From positions 1 through 30,784 of the IMG/VR virus record IMGVR_UViG_3300028392_000213: DNA of 30,784 bases; one strand, given 5' to 3'. The position numbers were made by a program, and so were the translations under genes. The DNA is from a virus. The notes below the pieces were generated by a model. That model searched no databases, was not told the DNA's origin, and worked only from the letters and a program-made list of their open reading frames with translations. The number at the start of each line of letters is the position of its first letter. Position 1 is the stretch's first letter. This document shows, piece by piece, positions 12,191 to 22,100 of this stretch.

Positions 12191-12383
12191 ATTAGCAGAA
12201 TATCTTATCATGATGGACGGTGGTGCCACTGTGCTGTGTGAACGGCACACGCAGGCATTTGAACACATCAACACTGCCATGAACCGGATCTACGAAGTGT
12301 ATGAGATGGGCGAAGATGAAGACCCCATCTCATGCCAGGCCTGTCACTTGGCTGCTGTGCAGGCCAATCAAACGCACCATTAG
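12177..12383 (+). CDS. Small Cys/His protein, possible zinc binder
   Basis: A 68-residue protein overlapping the previous gene by 14 bases. Potential ligands are C-x2-H in VLCERHTQAF (about residues 21-24) and C-x2-C-H in ISCQACHLA (about 53-57), joined by an acidic helix (INTAMNRIYEVYEMGEDED). The pattern would suit a small zinc-stabilised fold, seen in many phage regulators, but other explanations are open. Confidence 0.6.
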   Translation: MNTIELAEYLIMMDGGATVLCERHTQAFEHINTAMNRIYEVYEMGEDEDPISCQACHLAAVQANQTHH

Positions 12384-12404
12384 AACTGGGTTTAGCCCGA
12401 ACCG

Positions 12405-12411
12405 CTAAATA
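12405..12411 (+). promoter_or_regulatory. CTAAATA late-type promoter candidate for portal operon
   Basis: It sits in the only gap between the terminase and portal genes. The predicted start at 12417 is 4 bases before GAGGAAA (12421-12427), the portal ribosome binding site. Confidence 0.5.
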
Positions 12412-12432
12412 ACATATCGTGAGGAAACCACT

Positions 12433-14697
12433 GTGCTTGACCTAAAAAATATTACGATTGACCGTATCAATCAAAACCGACGAATCAATTCAAACTTTGT
12501 GCGTATGAAGAACCTGATGGATGTGAAAATGGCATCCTATCTACGCTATCTGGGCACCAAAAACGCCATCAACAGAGCCAGTGATTACCACTACTTGTGC
12601 CTGGCAGTTACCGACTCCACAGCACCGGTCAACGGCATTGACTATATTCACCCTTCAGTCAAACCAGTGGTGGATTACGCTACCGCAGTTATCACCAAAG
12701 GCCTGGTGCCCAACGGTGAAGTCAACTTTGAATTTGTGGCTGATGATGAAGGTGATGAATACGCCGCACGACAGGCCTCAGAAATGGTGTCGGCAGTGAT
12801 CAATGAACAAAACGATCCGCACTTTATCCTGGAACGCTGGGTCATGGATGCTGCCATGCACAAGAATGGCATGATGATGATCATGCCTGTGCGTGAACCC
12901 ATCACAAGGTATGTGGAAACACAGGGCACACAAGATCAACTGCGAGCCTTTGAACAACAGGCAGCCGATGGCGGCCTCACAGCCCTACGCCAAACACGAC
13001 GTCGCACCTCAGTAGATTTGCAAAAGGTCATGGCCGAAGTGCAACAACTCATGGGCGAACATCAGCAAGAACAAGTGCAAGGCATGATTGACCAGCACAT
13101 TGCCAGCCTGGGCGAAGAACAAGATCAGGATGCTGTCATGGCTGACCAGCAGGCCATAGACATTGAGGGACAAGAAGATATTCTCAACGAAGCCATTGCT
13201 CGCAACACCATCTACACTGCCAAATACAAACTCACAGGCTACAACCTACGCATCAAGTTCAACCCAATTGCACAGCACTACTGGATCTGTGATCCCACAG
13301 TGGCTGAAATGCGTGACCAACCCTTCTGCGGCTACTATGATCCAATGACCATTCAAGAAGCAGTAGAACTGTATCCTGGCATTGACCTGGAAGAATTTGC
13401 TCGCCACGCTGAATACAACATGAACGGTGCTTACCAAGCAGGTTCAGTCTTGAACAACTTGGCCATTCACGCACGTGACTCAGTGCCTGTGATGGGTATA
13501 CCTGTGAACTCGGCAGCCTCTGCTGATCCTTATTCACGCCAGGTATCAATTGTGACTGTATGGAACAAGTATGACATCGACGGTGATGGTGAACTGGAAC
13601 TGGTTGAATTGATCTATTCTGGCACCTACATCATATCAGCACGTGAAGTGGAATTTATCCCAGTGGCCAACATGTGTCCCAAGCCACTACCTGGCAACTT
13701 CTATGGCATGAGCATTGCTGAGAGTGTGATCCCCATGCAGGAATACAACACCTCAGCCGCCCGTGCAGAAATCCAACTGGGCCTGCTCACAGCCACGCCC
13801 CGCATTGGTGTCAAACCAGACCGCCTGGACTTTGAAATGTTGCAGGATGGTGAATCAGCAATCTTTATCTTGGATTCAAAATTTGATCCTACCAAAGACA
13901 TCTATCAACTGCCTCCGCCCTCGGGCAACCTCCAATTCCTGGAAGTGGCCATGAACCGTATTCAGCAGGACACCATGGCCATGGTAGGTATGACCACACC
14001 TTCAGACGTGTTCAATCCCGAAGTCATGAGTCCAGGCAATTCAGGTATCAAACTGCAGATGGCTCTCACGCCCAACCAGATCATTCAAGACAACACAGTG
14101 CGTAATGCCGCTGATGGCTTGAAAGAAGCCATTTGGTTGGTATGGCGAACACTCATACAGTATGGTGATGACTATGGTGTCAAGCGTCTGGCACAACAAT
14201 ACCACCCAGAAAAGAAACCGGTGTTCATGGACTATGAATCCTGGGACGACATGAACTTCTGTGATCGTCATCACATTCAAACTGAATTGGCATTAGGCAT
14301 GATGAGTCAAGAAAACGCCCTGGGTCGCCAGCAGATCATCCAGAAATGTCAGCAGGACCTGTATCAAACAGTGCAAGGCATGGCTTCAGCAGGCACACTC
14401 AATCCTGACGTTTACAAAAAGGTCAAGAAGCCCTTTGCTGACACCCTGTATGTGCTGGGTGTGAAAGACTGTGACGCTTACTTGCCGTCGGATGCAGAAG
14501 TGGTGGCCATGGTCAAGGCTGGTCAAGAGGCTGCCAAGAACCGCGAACCTTCAGCAGAAGACAAGAAACGCCTGGCCGATGCAGGATTATCACAGGCCAG
14601 AACCGAACAGATCAAGGCCGAGATACAAGGATCCGATTCCCAATCTCAACTGGACTACATGGCAGTGGCAGCAGGCAACCCCAAGGTTTACAACTAA
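12433..14697 (+). CDS. Portal protein
   Basis: A 754-residue protein starting at GTG with GAGGAAA six bases upstream. The pattern matches large podovirus (P22-like) portals: an N-terminal helical segment followed by IHPSVKPVVDYATAVITKGL, then an acidic stretch VADDEGDEYAARQASEMVSA, the strand YDIDGDGELELVELIYSG, the crown entry NFYGMSIAESVIPMQEYNTS, and a C-terminal Gln/Lys helical barrel. An insertion of Gln/Glu-rich coiled coil (about residues 175-260) is notable. The dodecameric portal sits at one capsid vertex, is the channel for DNA and docks the terminase. It is followed by a small gene and the scaffold. Confidence 0.9.
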   Translation: MLDLKNITIDRINQNRRINSNFVRMKNLMDVKMASYLRYLGTKNAINRASDYHYLCLAVTDSTAPVNGIDYIHPSVKPVVDYATAVITKGLVPNGEVNFEFVADDEGDEYAARQASEMVSAVINEQNDPHFILERWVMDAAMHKNGMMMIMPVREPITRYVETQGTQDQLRAFEQQAADGGLTALRQTRRRTSVDLQKVMAEVQQLMGEHQQEQVQGMIDQHIASLGEEQDQDAVMADQQAIDIEGQEDILNEAIARNTIYTAKYKLTGYNLRIKFNPIAQHYWICDPTVAEMRDQPFCGYYDPMTIQEAVELYPGIDLEEFARHAEYNMNGAYQAGSVLNNLAIHARDSVPVMGIPVNSAASADPYSRQVSIVTVWNKYDIDGDGELELVELIYSGTYIISAREVEFIPVANMCPKPLPGNFYGMSIAESVIPMQEYNTSAARAEIQLGLLTATPRIGVKPDRLDFEMLQDGESAIFILDSKFDPTKDIYQLPPPSGNLQFLEVAMNRIQQDTMAMVGMTTPSDVFNPEVMSPGNSGIKLQMALTPNQIIQDNTVRNAADGLKEAIWLVWRTLIQYGDDYGVKRLAQQYHPEKKPVFMDYESWDDMNFCDRHHIQTELALGMMSQENALGRQQIIQKCQQDLYQTVQGMASAGTLNPDVYKKVKKPFADTLYVLGVKDCDAYLPSDAEVVAMVKAGQEAAKNREPSAEDKKRLADAGLSQARTEQIKAEIQGSDSQSQLDYMAVAAGNPKVYN

Positions 14698-14740
14698 CAC
14701 TATAAGCGTGTGACTTTTTTAGAATAGACAGGATTAGATC

Positions 14741-15103
14741 ATGATAGAAACAGAAACAGTGGAGAGTTTCAACACGAGACTCACCGTAGATACCTCAAAT
14801 CTCAAGAGGTTAACACCCAGCCAGCGTGATCAAATCAAGCACTATGGCTCACAGGCAGAAGCCCTGCTAAAAAATCGCGAACTGGCCATGTTTGTGCATC
14901 ACTACAAGTTTGAATTGGCCGACAGCATGGTCACAATCACCGGCCACACTGACACAGACAACCTGACTCGCATTGCCATGGCCAACTACTTGAGTGGCAT
15001 TGATGGCTTTGTGTCAAGTCTCAAGCGAGCAGTGTATCAAAAGAACAAAGTGATCTCTTTTGAAGCCAATGCACGTGACGATAATCAGCCCAATTTAGGG
15101 TAA
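14741..15103 (+). CDS. Hypothetical virion-region protein
   Basis: A 120-residue protein with AGGA about 8 bases before the ATG. It is predicted helical (TPSQRDQIKHYGSQAEALLK, ANYLSGIDGFVSSLKRAVYQ) with a central strand MVTITGHTDTDNL. It lies between portal and scaffold, where many podoviruses encode a small head protein. In the 43-base gap before it, TAGAATA (14720-14726) resembles the TAAATA promoter motif with the same distance to the ribosome binding site. No family was recognised. Confidence 0.65.
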   Translation: MIETETVESFNTRLTVDTSNLKRLTPSQRDQIKHYGSQAEALLKNRELAMFVHHYKFELADSMVTITGHTDTDNLTRIAMANYLSGIDGFVSSLKRAVYQKNKVISFEANARDDNQPNLG

Positions 15104-15106
15104 TGA

Positions 15107-15114
15107 TATAAATA
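15107..15114 (+). promoter_or_regulatory. TATAAATA late-type promoter candidate for scaffold and capsid
   Basis: It matches the T4 late octamer exactly, in the gap after the 14741 gene. The predicted start at about 15120 leaves a leader of about 40 bases before the scaffold start. Confidence 0.5.
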
Positions 15115-15160
15115 AAACACCAAAGGTAACCGCAAGGCCCTTTTAACAATTAGGAAATAT

Positions 15161-16303
15161 ATGATGACAACGATCACGCCTAATGCCCCCGCAGGCACGG
15201 CCAATGACGCACCAGCAGTCAGCGATGAATCAATAGCAAGTAAAATGGCCGCCATGCGTAACCAGGTTATTGCTACCAGACCAACTGCACCAGGTCCTGT
15301 GGAGAGTGAGGCAGAAGCCACAAGCCCTGTAACCCCAGAAGGGTTAGAAGATGAAACCAATTTGGATTCTGACATGCCCATCGGCGATGCAGAGGAAGTC
15401 ACCCAGCAAGATGCTGTAAGTGAACCAGACGCAGACAGTAGTAGTGAAGAACTAATAGACTTTATTGAATTTGCAGAGACTAATCCCAATGCCAAGTTCA
15501 AGTTTACCAGGAATGGTCGAGAAGTTGTTATCGACGCTAAGAAAGCCGCAAGCATATTGGGTCAAGGAGGTGCCATACATGAAGAAGCACGCCAGTTAAA
15601 AGTAGAACGCAGTGAGTTTGACGAATTTGTCAAGGAACAGCGGGCTCGCCAGGAAGGTTTAACATTGGCCATGGAGTTTACGGTTCAACCGCAACTGCAA
15701 AAGGCTTATGATGAGATAGTGAAGACGCAAGGGTATCAAACTGTTTTCCAACAACAGATGAACCAAACACAGGATCCAGCCCAACAGGCTCGTATCCAGG
15801 CCAGTATGCAACAGAATGAGCAATACATTCAGCAACAGCAGGCTGTGATTGGTCAATTGAAACCCGCAGTGGACGAATTTCGAACCATAAGACGACAACA
15901 GGTGCAGGAAGTTCTTGAAAATACTCGCAAGGGATTTACTGACAAGGAGTTGAGAAACGAATTTGTCTATAATGAATTGCGTGGCAAGATCGAAAAACTG
16001 TGGACCGGGGCCAAGACAGAACTCATACCAGGTGTTCCCAACATTGACTTGATAGCGTCAGATGAAACCCTGTTGGGACTTGTGAGAGACGGATTGAAAT
16101 ATCGATCCAAACCTCAAACACGTCAAGCAGGATCCAGCATCGCACAATTGACACAGCGTAAAGGCACTGTTCAGAATCGAGGTTCTGATTCAGGCATTGA
16201 AAAACTTCGTGAGCAAGCCAAGGCCGGTGATAAAAAAGCCGGAGACAACCTCTTGATGCAGAGACTGAGTCAAATCAGATCCACAGCAAGAGGTGGTAGA
16301 TAA
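15161..16303 (+). CDS. Scaffolding protein
   Basis: A 380-residue protein immediately upstream of the major capsid gene. Composition is as in scaffolds: an N-terminal acidic disordered region (about residues 45-95), a central Gln-rich coiled coil (about 160-255, with QQQMNQTQDPAQQARIQASM), and a basic C-terminus (YRSKPQTRQAG, QIRSTARGGR) that would bind the capsid protein. Scaffolds guide procapsid assembly and then leave. Two adjacent ATGs (15161 and 15164) follow AGGA; the second has the better spacing (8 bases), so the protein may be one residue shorter. Confidence 0.8.
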   Translation: MMTTITPNAPAGTANDAPAVSDESIASKMAAMRNQVIATRPTAPGPVESEAEATSPVTPEGLEDETNLDSDMPIGDAEEVTQQDAVSEPDADSSSEELIDFIEFAETNPNAKFKFTRNGREVVIDAKKAASILGQGGAIHEEARQLKVERSEFDEFVKEQRARQEGLTLAMEFTVQPQLQKAYDEIVKTQGYQTVFQQQMNQTQDPAQQARIQASMQQNEQYIQQQQAVIGQLKPAVDEFRTIRRQQVQEVLENTRKGFTDKELRNEFVYNELRGKIEKLWTGAKTELIPGVPNIDLIASDETLLGLVRDGLKYRSKPQTRQAGSSIAQLTQRKGTVQNRGSDSGIEKLREQAKAGDKKAGDNLLMQRLSQIRSTARGGR

Positions 16304-16311
16304 TAGCCTAA

Positions 16312-16318
16312 TATAATA
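16312..16318 (+). promoter_or_regulatory. TATAATA promoter-like element before the capsid gene
   Basis: TATAATA followed by 5 bases and then GGAG of the ribosome binding site repeats the spacing of the TAAATA sites. It also reads as a sigma70 -10 but without a -35, so it could be a variant late promoter. Confidence 0.35.
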
Positions 16319-16333
16319 TTCAAGGAGAATAAC

Positions 16334-17506
16334 ATGGCAGAAATTACAACCAGTCAAATTGGTAACGGCACGACCGCATATGGAAGTGACATCGTTGTCA
16401 AAGACTTAGACTTAGACGTTTCAAATCGTGTAAAAGACGATACCCCAGTGCTCAACATGTGTATGAGCAAAAAACGCAAGGTGAATTCAACACTCCCATT
16501 GTGGACTGATGACATCTATCGTTTGCCTTCCGCACAAGCCGTGCAAGAGGGTGCCAATGTGTCAACAAGCAACGCTGAATCTAATTCACGTTACAACTTG
16601 GCCAACTACACACAGATTTTCCAGACAACCATTGCGGCTTCTGGAACTGCTCGTGCTGTAATGCAATCAGGTGGCGATCCTCAAGCATACCAAGAAGTTA
16701 AACAATTGATCGAACTCATGTTCGACGTTGAGCAACAACTTGTTCGTGCTGACCAAATCGGCACACAGTATAGTGGACAATCTGGAACTGCTATCACCAA
16801 CCCAGGCACAGCCCAGACAGGCGGTCGTCGTATGGGTAGTTTGGCCAGTTTCGCAGGCACATTGAGTTTCAACCCTTCTAATGCTGCCATTGCCAACATC
16901 ACCACAAACACCAACAACGCCTCCAGTGACAGTTCTACTGCCAACATTGGTAACTTGGTGATCAACTCCAACGGCACACAGTTCTACACTGGCACGTTCA
17001 CCAACCAAACATTTGCTCCTGTAATCTACAAGCAATTGGTCACTGTGGCTGAACAGCGTTACAATGCCAAGATCCGCACAATGGTTGTTCCAACATCATT
17101 ACGCACCATGATCTCTGACAACATTGTGAACTCCAACACCAGTGTGAACCGTCGTAATGTGGAGCGTGGCGACACAATCCAGACTTATGAGGGAGATTTT
17201 AACTACACATACGAAATCTATGATTCCTGGATCATGGACCAGTCTGGTGTGTCAAACTCAATCTACTTCTTGAATGAGGACGTTCTGCAATGGGGCTCGC
17301 TCCGTGATTTGGGACCAAACAACGAAGTGTTCTCCAACGCTGACGCAAGTTTGGATCAGTTCTTGCTTGAAGGAACTCTAATTGTTCGTAACCCAGCAGG
17401 CGTTGGTTTGTTGAACAACATCTCCACAACAGGTTCTGCTCCGGCAGCACCACGTGGTGCAACATTCGTCAGTCGCACAAACGCAGGCGGCGGAAGCACT
17501 TACTAA
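16334..17506 (+). CDS. Major capsid protein, SU10/phiEco32-like HK97 fold
   Basis: A 390-residue protein with AAGGAG eight bases before the ATG. Features of the SU10-type capsid family are visible: an N-terminal segment with DTPVLNMCMSKKRKVNSTLP, then PLWTDDIYRLPSAQAVQEGA (the tDD--P---EGA pattern), a central insertion rich in Asn/Thr/Ser, and the C-terminal MVVPTSLRTMISDNI and YEIYDSWIMDQSGVSNSIYF. It forms the icosahedral shell. It is preceded by the scaffold and followed by a strong terminator, as expected for a highly expressed gene. Confidence 0.9.
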   Translation: MAEITTSQIGNGTTAYGSDIVVKDLDLDVSNRVKDDTPVLNMCMSKKRKVNSTLPLWTDDIYRLPSAQAVQEGANVSTSNAESNSRYNLANYTQIFQTTIAASGTARAVMQSGGDPQAYQEVKQLIELMFDVEQQLVRADQIGTQYSGQSGTAITNPGTAQTGGRRMGSLASFAGTLSFNPSNAAIANITTNTNNASSDSSTANIGNLVINSNGTQFYTGTFTNQTFAPVIYKQLVTVAEQRYNAKIRTMVVPTSLRTMISDNIVNSNTSVNRRNVERGDTIQTYEGDFNYTYEIYDSWIMDQSGVSNSIYFLNEDVLQWGSLRDLGPNNEVFSNADASLDQFLLEGTLIVRNPAGVGLLNNISTTGSAPAAPRGATFVSRTNAGGGSTY

Positions 17507-17528
17507 TCACCCTGGTGATTGGAAATAC

Positions 17529-17550
17529 AAAAGGCCCTTCGGGGCCTTTT
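17529..17550 (+). terminator. Strong rho-independent terminator with TTCG loop after capsid gene
   Basis: AAAAGGCCC (17529-17537) pairs with GGGCCTTTT (17542-17550), a perfect 9-bp stem around TTCG, a very stable tetraloop. It would allow separate dosage of capsid and tail messages. Confidence 0.95.
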
Positions 17551-17582
17551 CTGTTGCTTTCAAGTGGTTCTTTACGGATCCA

Positions 17583-17590
17583 CTAAATAC
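17583..17590 (+). promoter_or_regulatory. CTAAATAC late-type promoter candidate for tail module
   Basis: It lies between the capsid terminator and the next gene. T4-late spacing gives a start at about 17594-17595, at or next to the A of the ATG, so the message would be leaderless. Confidence 0.5.
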
Positions 17591-17593
17591 TGG

Positions 17594-18187
17594 ATGAGTT
17601 ATGATATCAACCAACCCGAATACTTAGACGACACTGACCCAGAAAGAAATCACGACTACTGGCGTCAAGACCACGGTGGCACTGTGACAAACCACAATGG
17701 TGTGGCTGACAAACTGCTAAAAAACGACAAGTTATACAACGCCATGAAAGGCGATTGGAGCCGCACTGCCTGGAATGCCAGCCATAATATCAAGACCACA
17801 ACTGGTCGCGAAGATGGCAAGTTCTACATCCGTCGCGAGCAAATGAACGCTGAAGCAGTGGCACGCCGTTGTGCTGAATACCGCAAGGCAGCCGAAGCAG
17901 GCTATCCAGATCCACTTGCTCCACTCATGCCGGACGGCACCCTGGGTTGGAAATGGATGGACTTGCCCAATGTTGTGAGCATTAGAATCTCAGACACTTA
18001 TTTTGGTGGCATGCCCTGGGCGGCTATCAAGCATGATCGCACACTAAAAGCACAATTCTATCGTGTGGTGCAACAAGAGTGCCCACAGTATATTTGCTAT
18101 CCAGGTGGCAAATTGCCCATTCCAATTGATGTTCCCTATCCTGCAAAGGCTGGTGAACAAAAGTTCTTTAAAGGACATACCCTATGA
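17594..18187 (+). CDS. Hypothetical head-tail-region protein
   Basis: A 197-residue protein. The ATG at 17594 is chosen because the upstream frame runs through the capsid terminator. It has no ribosome binding site and lies at the predicted start of the CTAAATAC promoter. The sequence has an acidic N-terminus (MSYDINQPEYLDDTDPERNH), a basic-aromatic middle and a Pro/Gly/Trp-rich C-terminal half (LGWKWMDLPNVVSIRISDTY, FGGMPWAAIKHDRTLKAQFY). Position between capsid and connector suits a connector component or internal protein. The stop overlaps the next start (ATGA). Confidence 0.7.
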   Translation: MSYDINQPEYLDDTDPERNHDYWRQDHGGTVTNHNGVADKLLKNDKLYNAMKGDWSRTAWNASHNIKTTTGREDGKFYIRREQMNAEAVARRCAEYRKAAEAGYPDPLAPLMPDGTLGWKWMDLPNVVSIRISDTYFGGMPWAAIKHDRTLKAQFYRVVQQECPQYICYPGGKLPIPIDVPYPAKAGEQKFFKGHTL

Positions 18188-19137
18188 GTTTTCAGATCCC
18201 AGATGGTGACAGTTTAGTTGATTTCTTAAAAGACTTTACAGGGTCAACCAACACAGCCGAAATCAAACAATGTATCTACCTGGCAGAGTTGTCAATGCGT
18301 AACATTGAACTGCCTGCCCTGCGTAGTGATCCATATGCAATAGAAAACATTGGCGTGGCTGACAGTCAGGGACGCATACCAATTCCGTTAGACATGAACA
18401 AGCCCATCTTGTTTTTCAAGCAAGGCAATCAATATTCAACGTCAGCCACTGCCACAGGCACCATTGGTCAATACACCATTGACTTGACCTCAACACCCTC
18501 ACAGAGTCTACAGGTAGGCATGATTGTGGCAGGTTCAGGCATTGCGTCCGGAGCCTCAATTGCCAGTTTCAATTCAACCACAAACATTGTGTTGGACTTG
18601 CCCAACACAGGCACTGTGTCAGGCACACTCACATTCTCCACAGTGGCAAGCACATCAGGTGCCACAGGTCCTTGGATTGTGTATGACCGCATTGGCGATC
18701 GTGACATCATCACACAGGGCATGATTGCCCAATTGTATTTGAGTCCTGTCAACGTGCCAGCAGTTATCCGCGGCAAGTTCTCAGAAGTTTATGATCAGTA
18801 TCAATTCCTGCCCTGGATTGGTGCAGGTGCACAGGTCAACATGTATTACTACAAGGCCTGGCCCTTGTTGTTTGCTCCTGTAGATACCAATCCGCCTACC
18901 ACAGTGCAAACCAATGCTGTGCTTCAGACCTGGCCCGAAGGCTATGTGTATGCCAGCCTGCGTGAATACTACATCAAACGCCACAATGACGCAGATGCCG
19001 CTGTGTATCAACAGAAATATGCTGATGCCTGGAACATTGTGAATGATCAAAACAATCTGGGCAAATGGTCAGGTGGGCACACGCGACTCACCAGTGTTTG
19101 GCAGCCAAGACAATATCGCCAATACAGTTTAAAATAA
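18184..19137 (+). CDS. Head-tail connector/adaptor protein with inserted beta domain
   Basis: A 317-residue protein. The frame around the insertion reads like podovirus adaptor proteins: helical start (about residues 10-45), then PLDMNKPILFFKQG, later GPWIVYDRIGDRDIITQGM, and a C-terminal YASLREYYIKRHNDADAAVY helix. Residues of about 84-158 form an extra beta module (VGMIVAGSGIASGASIASF, then a V-L-L strand) sitting exactly where the adaptor fold would have a loop. The same module pattern occurs in the protein at 29079. It is coupled by ATGA to the previous gene. Confidence 0.75.
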   Translation: MSFQIPDGDSLVDFLKDFTGSTNTAEIKQCIYLAELSMRNIELPALRSDPYAIENIGVADSQGRIPIPLDMNKPILFFKQGNQYSTSATATGTIGQYTIDLTSTPSQSLQVGMIVAGSGIASGASIASFNSTTNIVLDLPNTGTVSGTLTFSTVASTSGATGPWIVYDRIGDRDIITQGMIAQLYLSPVNVPAVIRGKFSEVYDQYQFLPWIGAGAQVNMYYYKAWPLLFAPVDTNPPTTVQTNAVLQTWPEGYVYASLREYYIKRHNDADAAVYQQKYADAWNIVNDQNNLGKWSGGHTRLTSVWQPRQYRQYSLK

Positions 19138-19147
19138 GGATCCAGCA

Positions 19148-22100
19148 ATGGCAACAACAAGTTCAAGCAATTACACCTCGCTTTACAGCACATCAACTGG
19201 TAATGCTACACCGGGAGCCACTGGATATGGCAACGCCAATGTGGTTTCATTGCTGGCAGTGGGATCAGATGCTGGCGGCAATGTGGTTGGTGCAATCAAT
19301 GCCAACGGCAACATAACCACAACAGGTTATTTCATTGGCACGTTTCTGGGCAACATCACAGGCAACTTGGTTGTGCCAGGTGCCAACACTGACATTCTCT
19401 ACAACAACAACGGCAATGCCGGTGCTACCAACAATTTTACATTCAATCAAGCCACCAATCAGATGGGCATCACTGGCACAGCCAGCGTGAGTGGCAACAT
19501 CACAGGTGGCAATCTACGCACAGGTGGACAAGTCAGTGCTGGCGGCAACATTTACACAGCAGGTGTTATCTCTTCAGCAGGCACTGTGACCGGCAGTTAC
19601 TTTGTGGGCAATGGTAGTTTGCTCACAGGCATAGCCGCTAATTATTCAAATGCCAACGCAACCAGTTTGATGGCCAATTTTGGTTCCAACACCATTGTGA
19701 CCACAGGCAACATCACAGGTGGATATTTCATTGGTAATGGATCACAACTGACAGGCATAGCCGCCAGTTATGGCAATGCCAATGTGTCAAACTTCTTGGC
19801 TAACGGATTTGGTTCAAACACCATTTCAACCACAGGCAATATCTCAGGTGGCTACATTTTAGGCAATGGTTCGCAGTTGACAGGACTGCCAGCCAGTTAC
19901 TCCAATGCCAACGTTGTGAGCCTGATGGCTGCATTTGGTAGCAACACCATATCAACCACAGGCAATGTGACTTCGGGCAATTTCCTAACTTCTGGACAGG
20001 TCAGTGCCACAGGCAATGTCACAGCACCTTATTTCTTTGGTAATGGCTCACAACTGACTGGTTTACCAGCCACATATGGTAATGCCAATGTGGCCAACTT
20101 CTTGCCCACATATGGTGGAACAGTGCTGGCCAATCTGATCAATTTTACCAACAACAGTGGCATAATTGAACAAGGTGATCAGAGAATCACCATTACAGGC
20201 AATGCCCAGGGAGTCAACACAGGTGCTTATTTCAATGATACTGGTGAAGCCGCAATATTTTCCAATAGTTATGTTGCCATAGCCACCAATACCATCGGCA
20301 ATATAAATCCAACCTGGACCTTTGACGCTGTAGGTAATCTATCAGCACCAGGCGCTATCAGTGCTGTGGGCAATATTACAGCAGCCAACTTCATCGGCAA
20401 CATTACAGGCAATGTGGGCGGTGGTAGTATCAGTGTGACAGGCAATATCACAGGTGGCAATCTATTGACCGCAGGTGCTGTGAGTGCAGGTGGCAATGTC
20501 ACTGCCGCTTATCATATTGGCAACGGATCTTTGTTGTCAAATCTAACTGGTGCCAATGTAACAGGAACTGTGGCCAATGCTGCCTATGCTGTCACAGCAG
20601 GCTCAGCAGGCACTGCCAACACAGCACAATATGTCACAGCAAACGCACAGGCCAATATCACAAGTGTTGGCATCTTGACCAGTTTGAGTAGTAGTGGTAA
20701 TATCACAGGTGCCAATATCAATGGCAACGGAAGTGGTTTGTCAAATATCACAGGTGCCAATGTCACAGGTCAAGTGGCCAATGCCTTGGTTGCTGGCACA
20801 GTTTACACTGCCGCACAACCCAACATCACTTCAGTTGGAACTCTAAGCACATTGAGTGTGAATGGAAACACACAATCTGGCAACTTGTTGACCGCAGGTG
20901 CTGTGAGTGCAGGTGGCAATGTCACTGCCGCTTATGTGATTGGCAATGGTAGTTTGTTAACCAACTTGACTGGTGCCAACGTAACAGGCACTGTGGCCAA
21001 TGCCACATACGCTCTCAATGCCAACAACTCAACCTACGCTGGCACTGTGACCACAAACGCACAACCCAACATCACAAGTGTAGGCATCTTGAGCAGCCTC
21101 AGTGTGTCAGGCAATGTGCAGGGTGGTAACCTATTGACAGGTGGTTTGATATCCAGCACAGGAACCATAACAGGCTCCAGTCATCTGGGCGGTGTGGTAT
21201 CAGTTACTGGCAATGTCACAGGTGGTAATGTCTTAACAGGTGGCCTAATCAGTGCAACTGGCACAATAACATCAGCCGCTACCATAACAGGTGGCAATAT
21301 TGCAACAGGTGGCACAGTGTCAGCCACAGGCAATATTACAGGTGCCAATCTGACCATCACAACAGATGCTGTGATCAATGGCAACTTGACAGTGAATGGC
21401 AACACCACATTCATCAACAGCAACACAGTCACTATCAATGACAAATTTATCAATGTGGCCAACAATGCTGCCACAGCAGCCGCTGCCAATGGTGGTGGAC
21501 TGGGCGTGGGTCCTGTGGGCTCTGAATATGCCACACTCACATACAATTCAACTGCCAATGCCTGGAATACCAGCATAGGCATCAGTGCCACAGGCAACAT
21601 CGCAGGCACATACGTGATTGGCAATGGTTCAGCACTCACAAGTCTAACCGGAGCCAATGTCACAGGCACAGTGGCCAATGCCACCTATGCCTTAAATGCC
21701 AATAACTCAACATTTGCTGGCACAGTCACAACCAATGCACAACCAAATATCACCAGTGTCGGCACACTGACCTCATTGTCAGTGTCAGGCAACACCACCA
21801 GTGGTAACCTGCTTACAGGTGGCTTGATAAGTTCTACAGGAACCGTTACTGGTTCAAGTCATCTGGGTGGTGTAGTATCAGTAACTGGCAATATTACAGG
21901 TGCTTACATAATTGGCAACGGATCTTTGTTGTCAAATCTAACAGGAGCCAATGTCACAGGCACGGTGGCCAATGCCACCTATGCTCTCAATGCCAATAAC
22001 TCAACCTTTGCCGGCACAGTCACAACCAATGCACAGCCCAACATCACTTCAGTTGGTATTCTAACCAGTTTAAGTGTGAGTGGCAACAGTGTGAATGGCA

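Noticed and set aside
14698-14740. Terminator after portal
   Set aside because: There is only a 4-bp ACAC/GTGT stem before the T-run; too weak to call.
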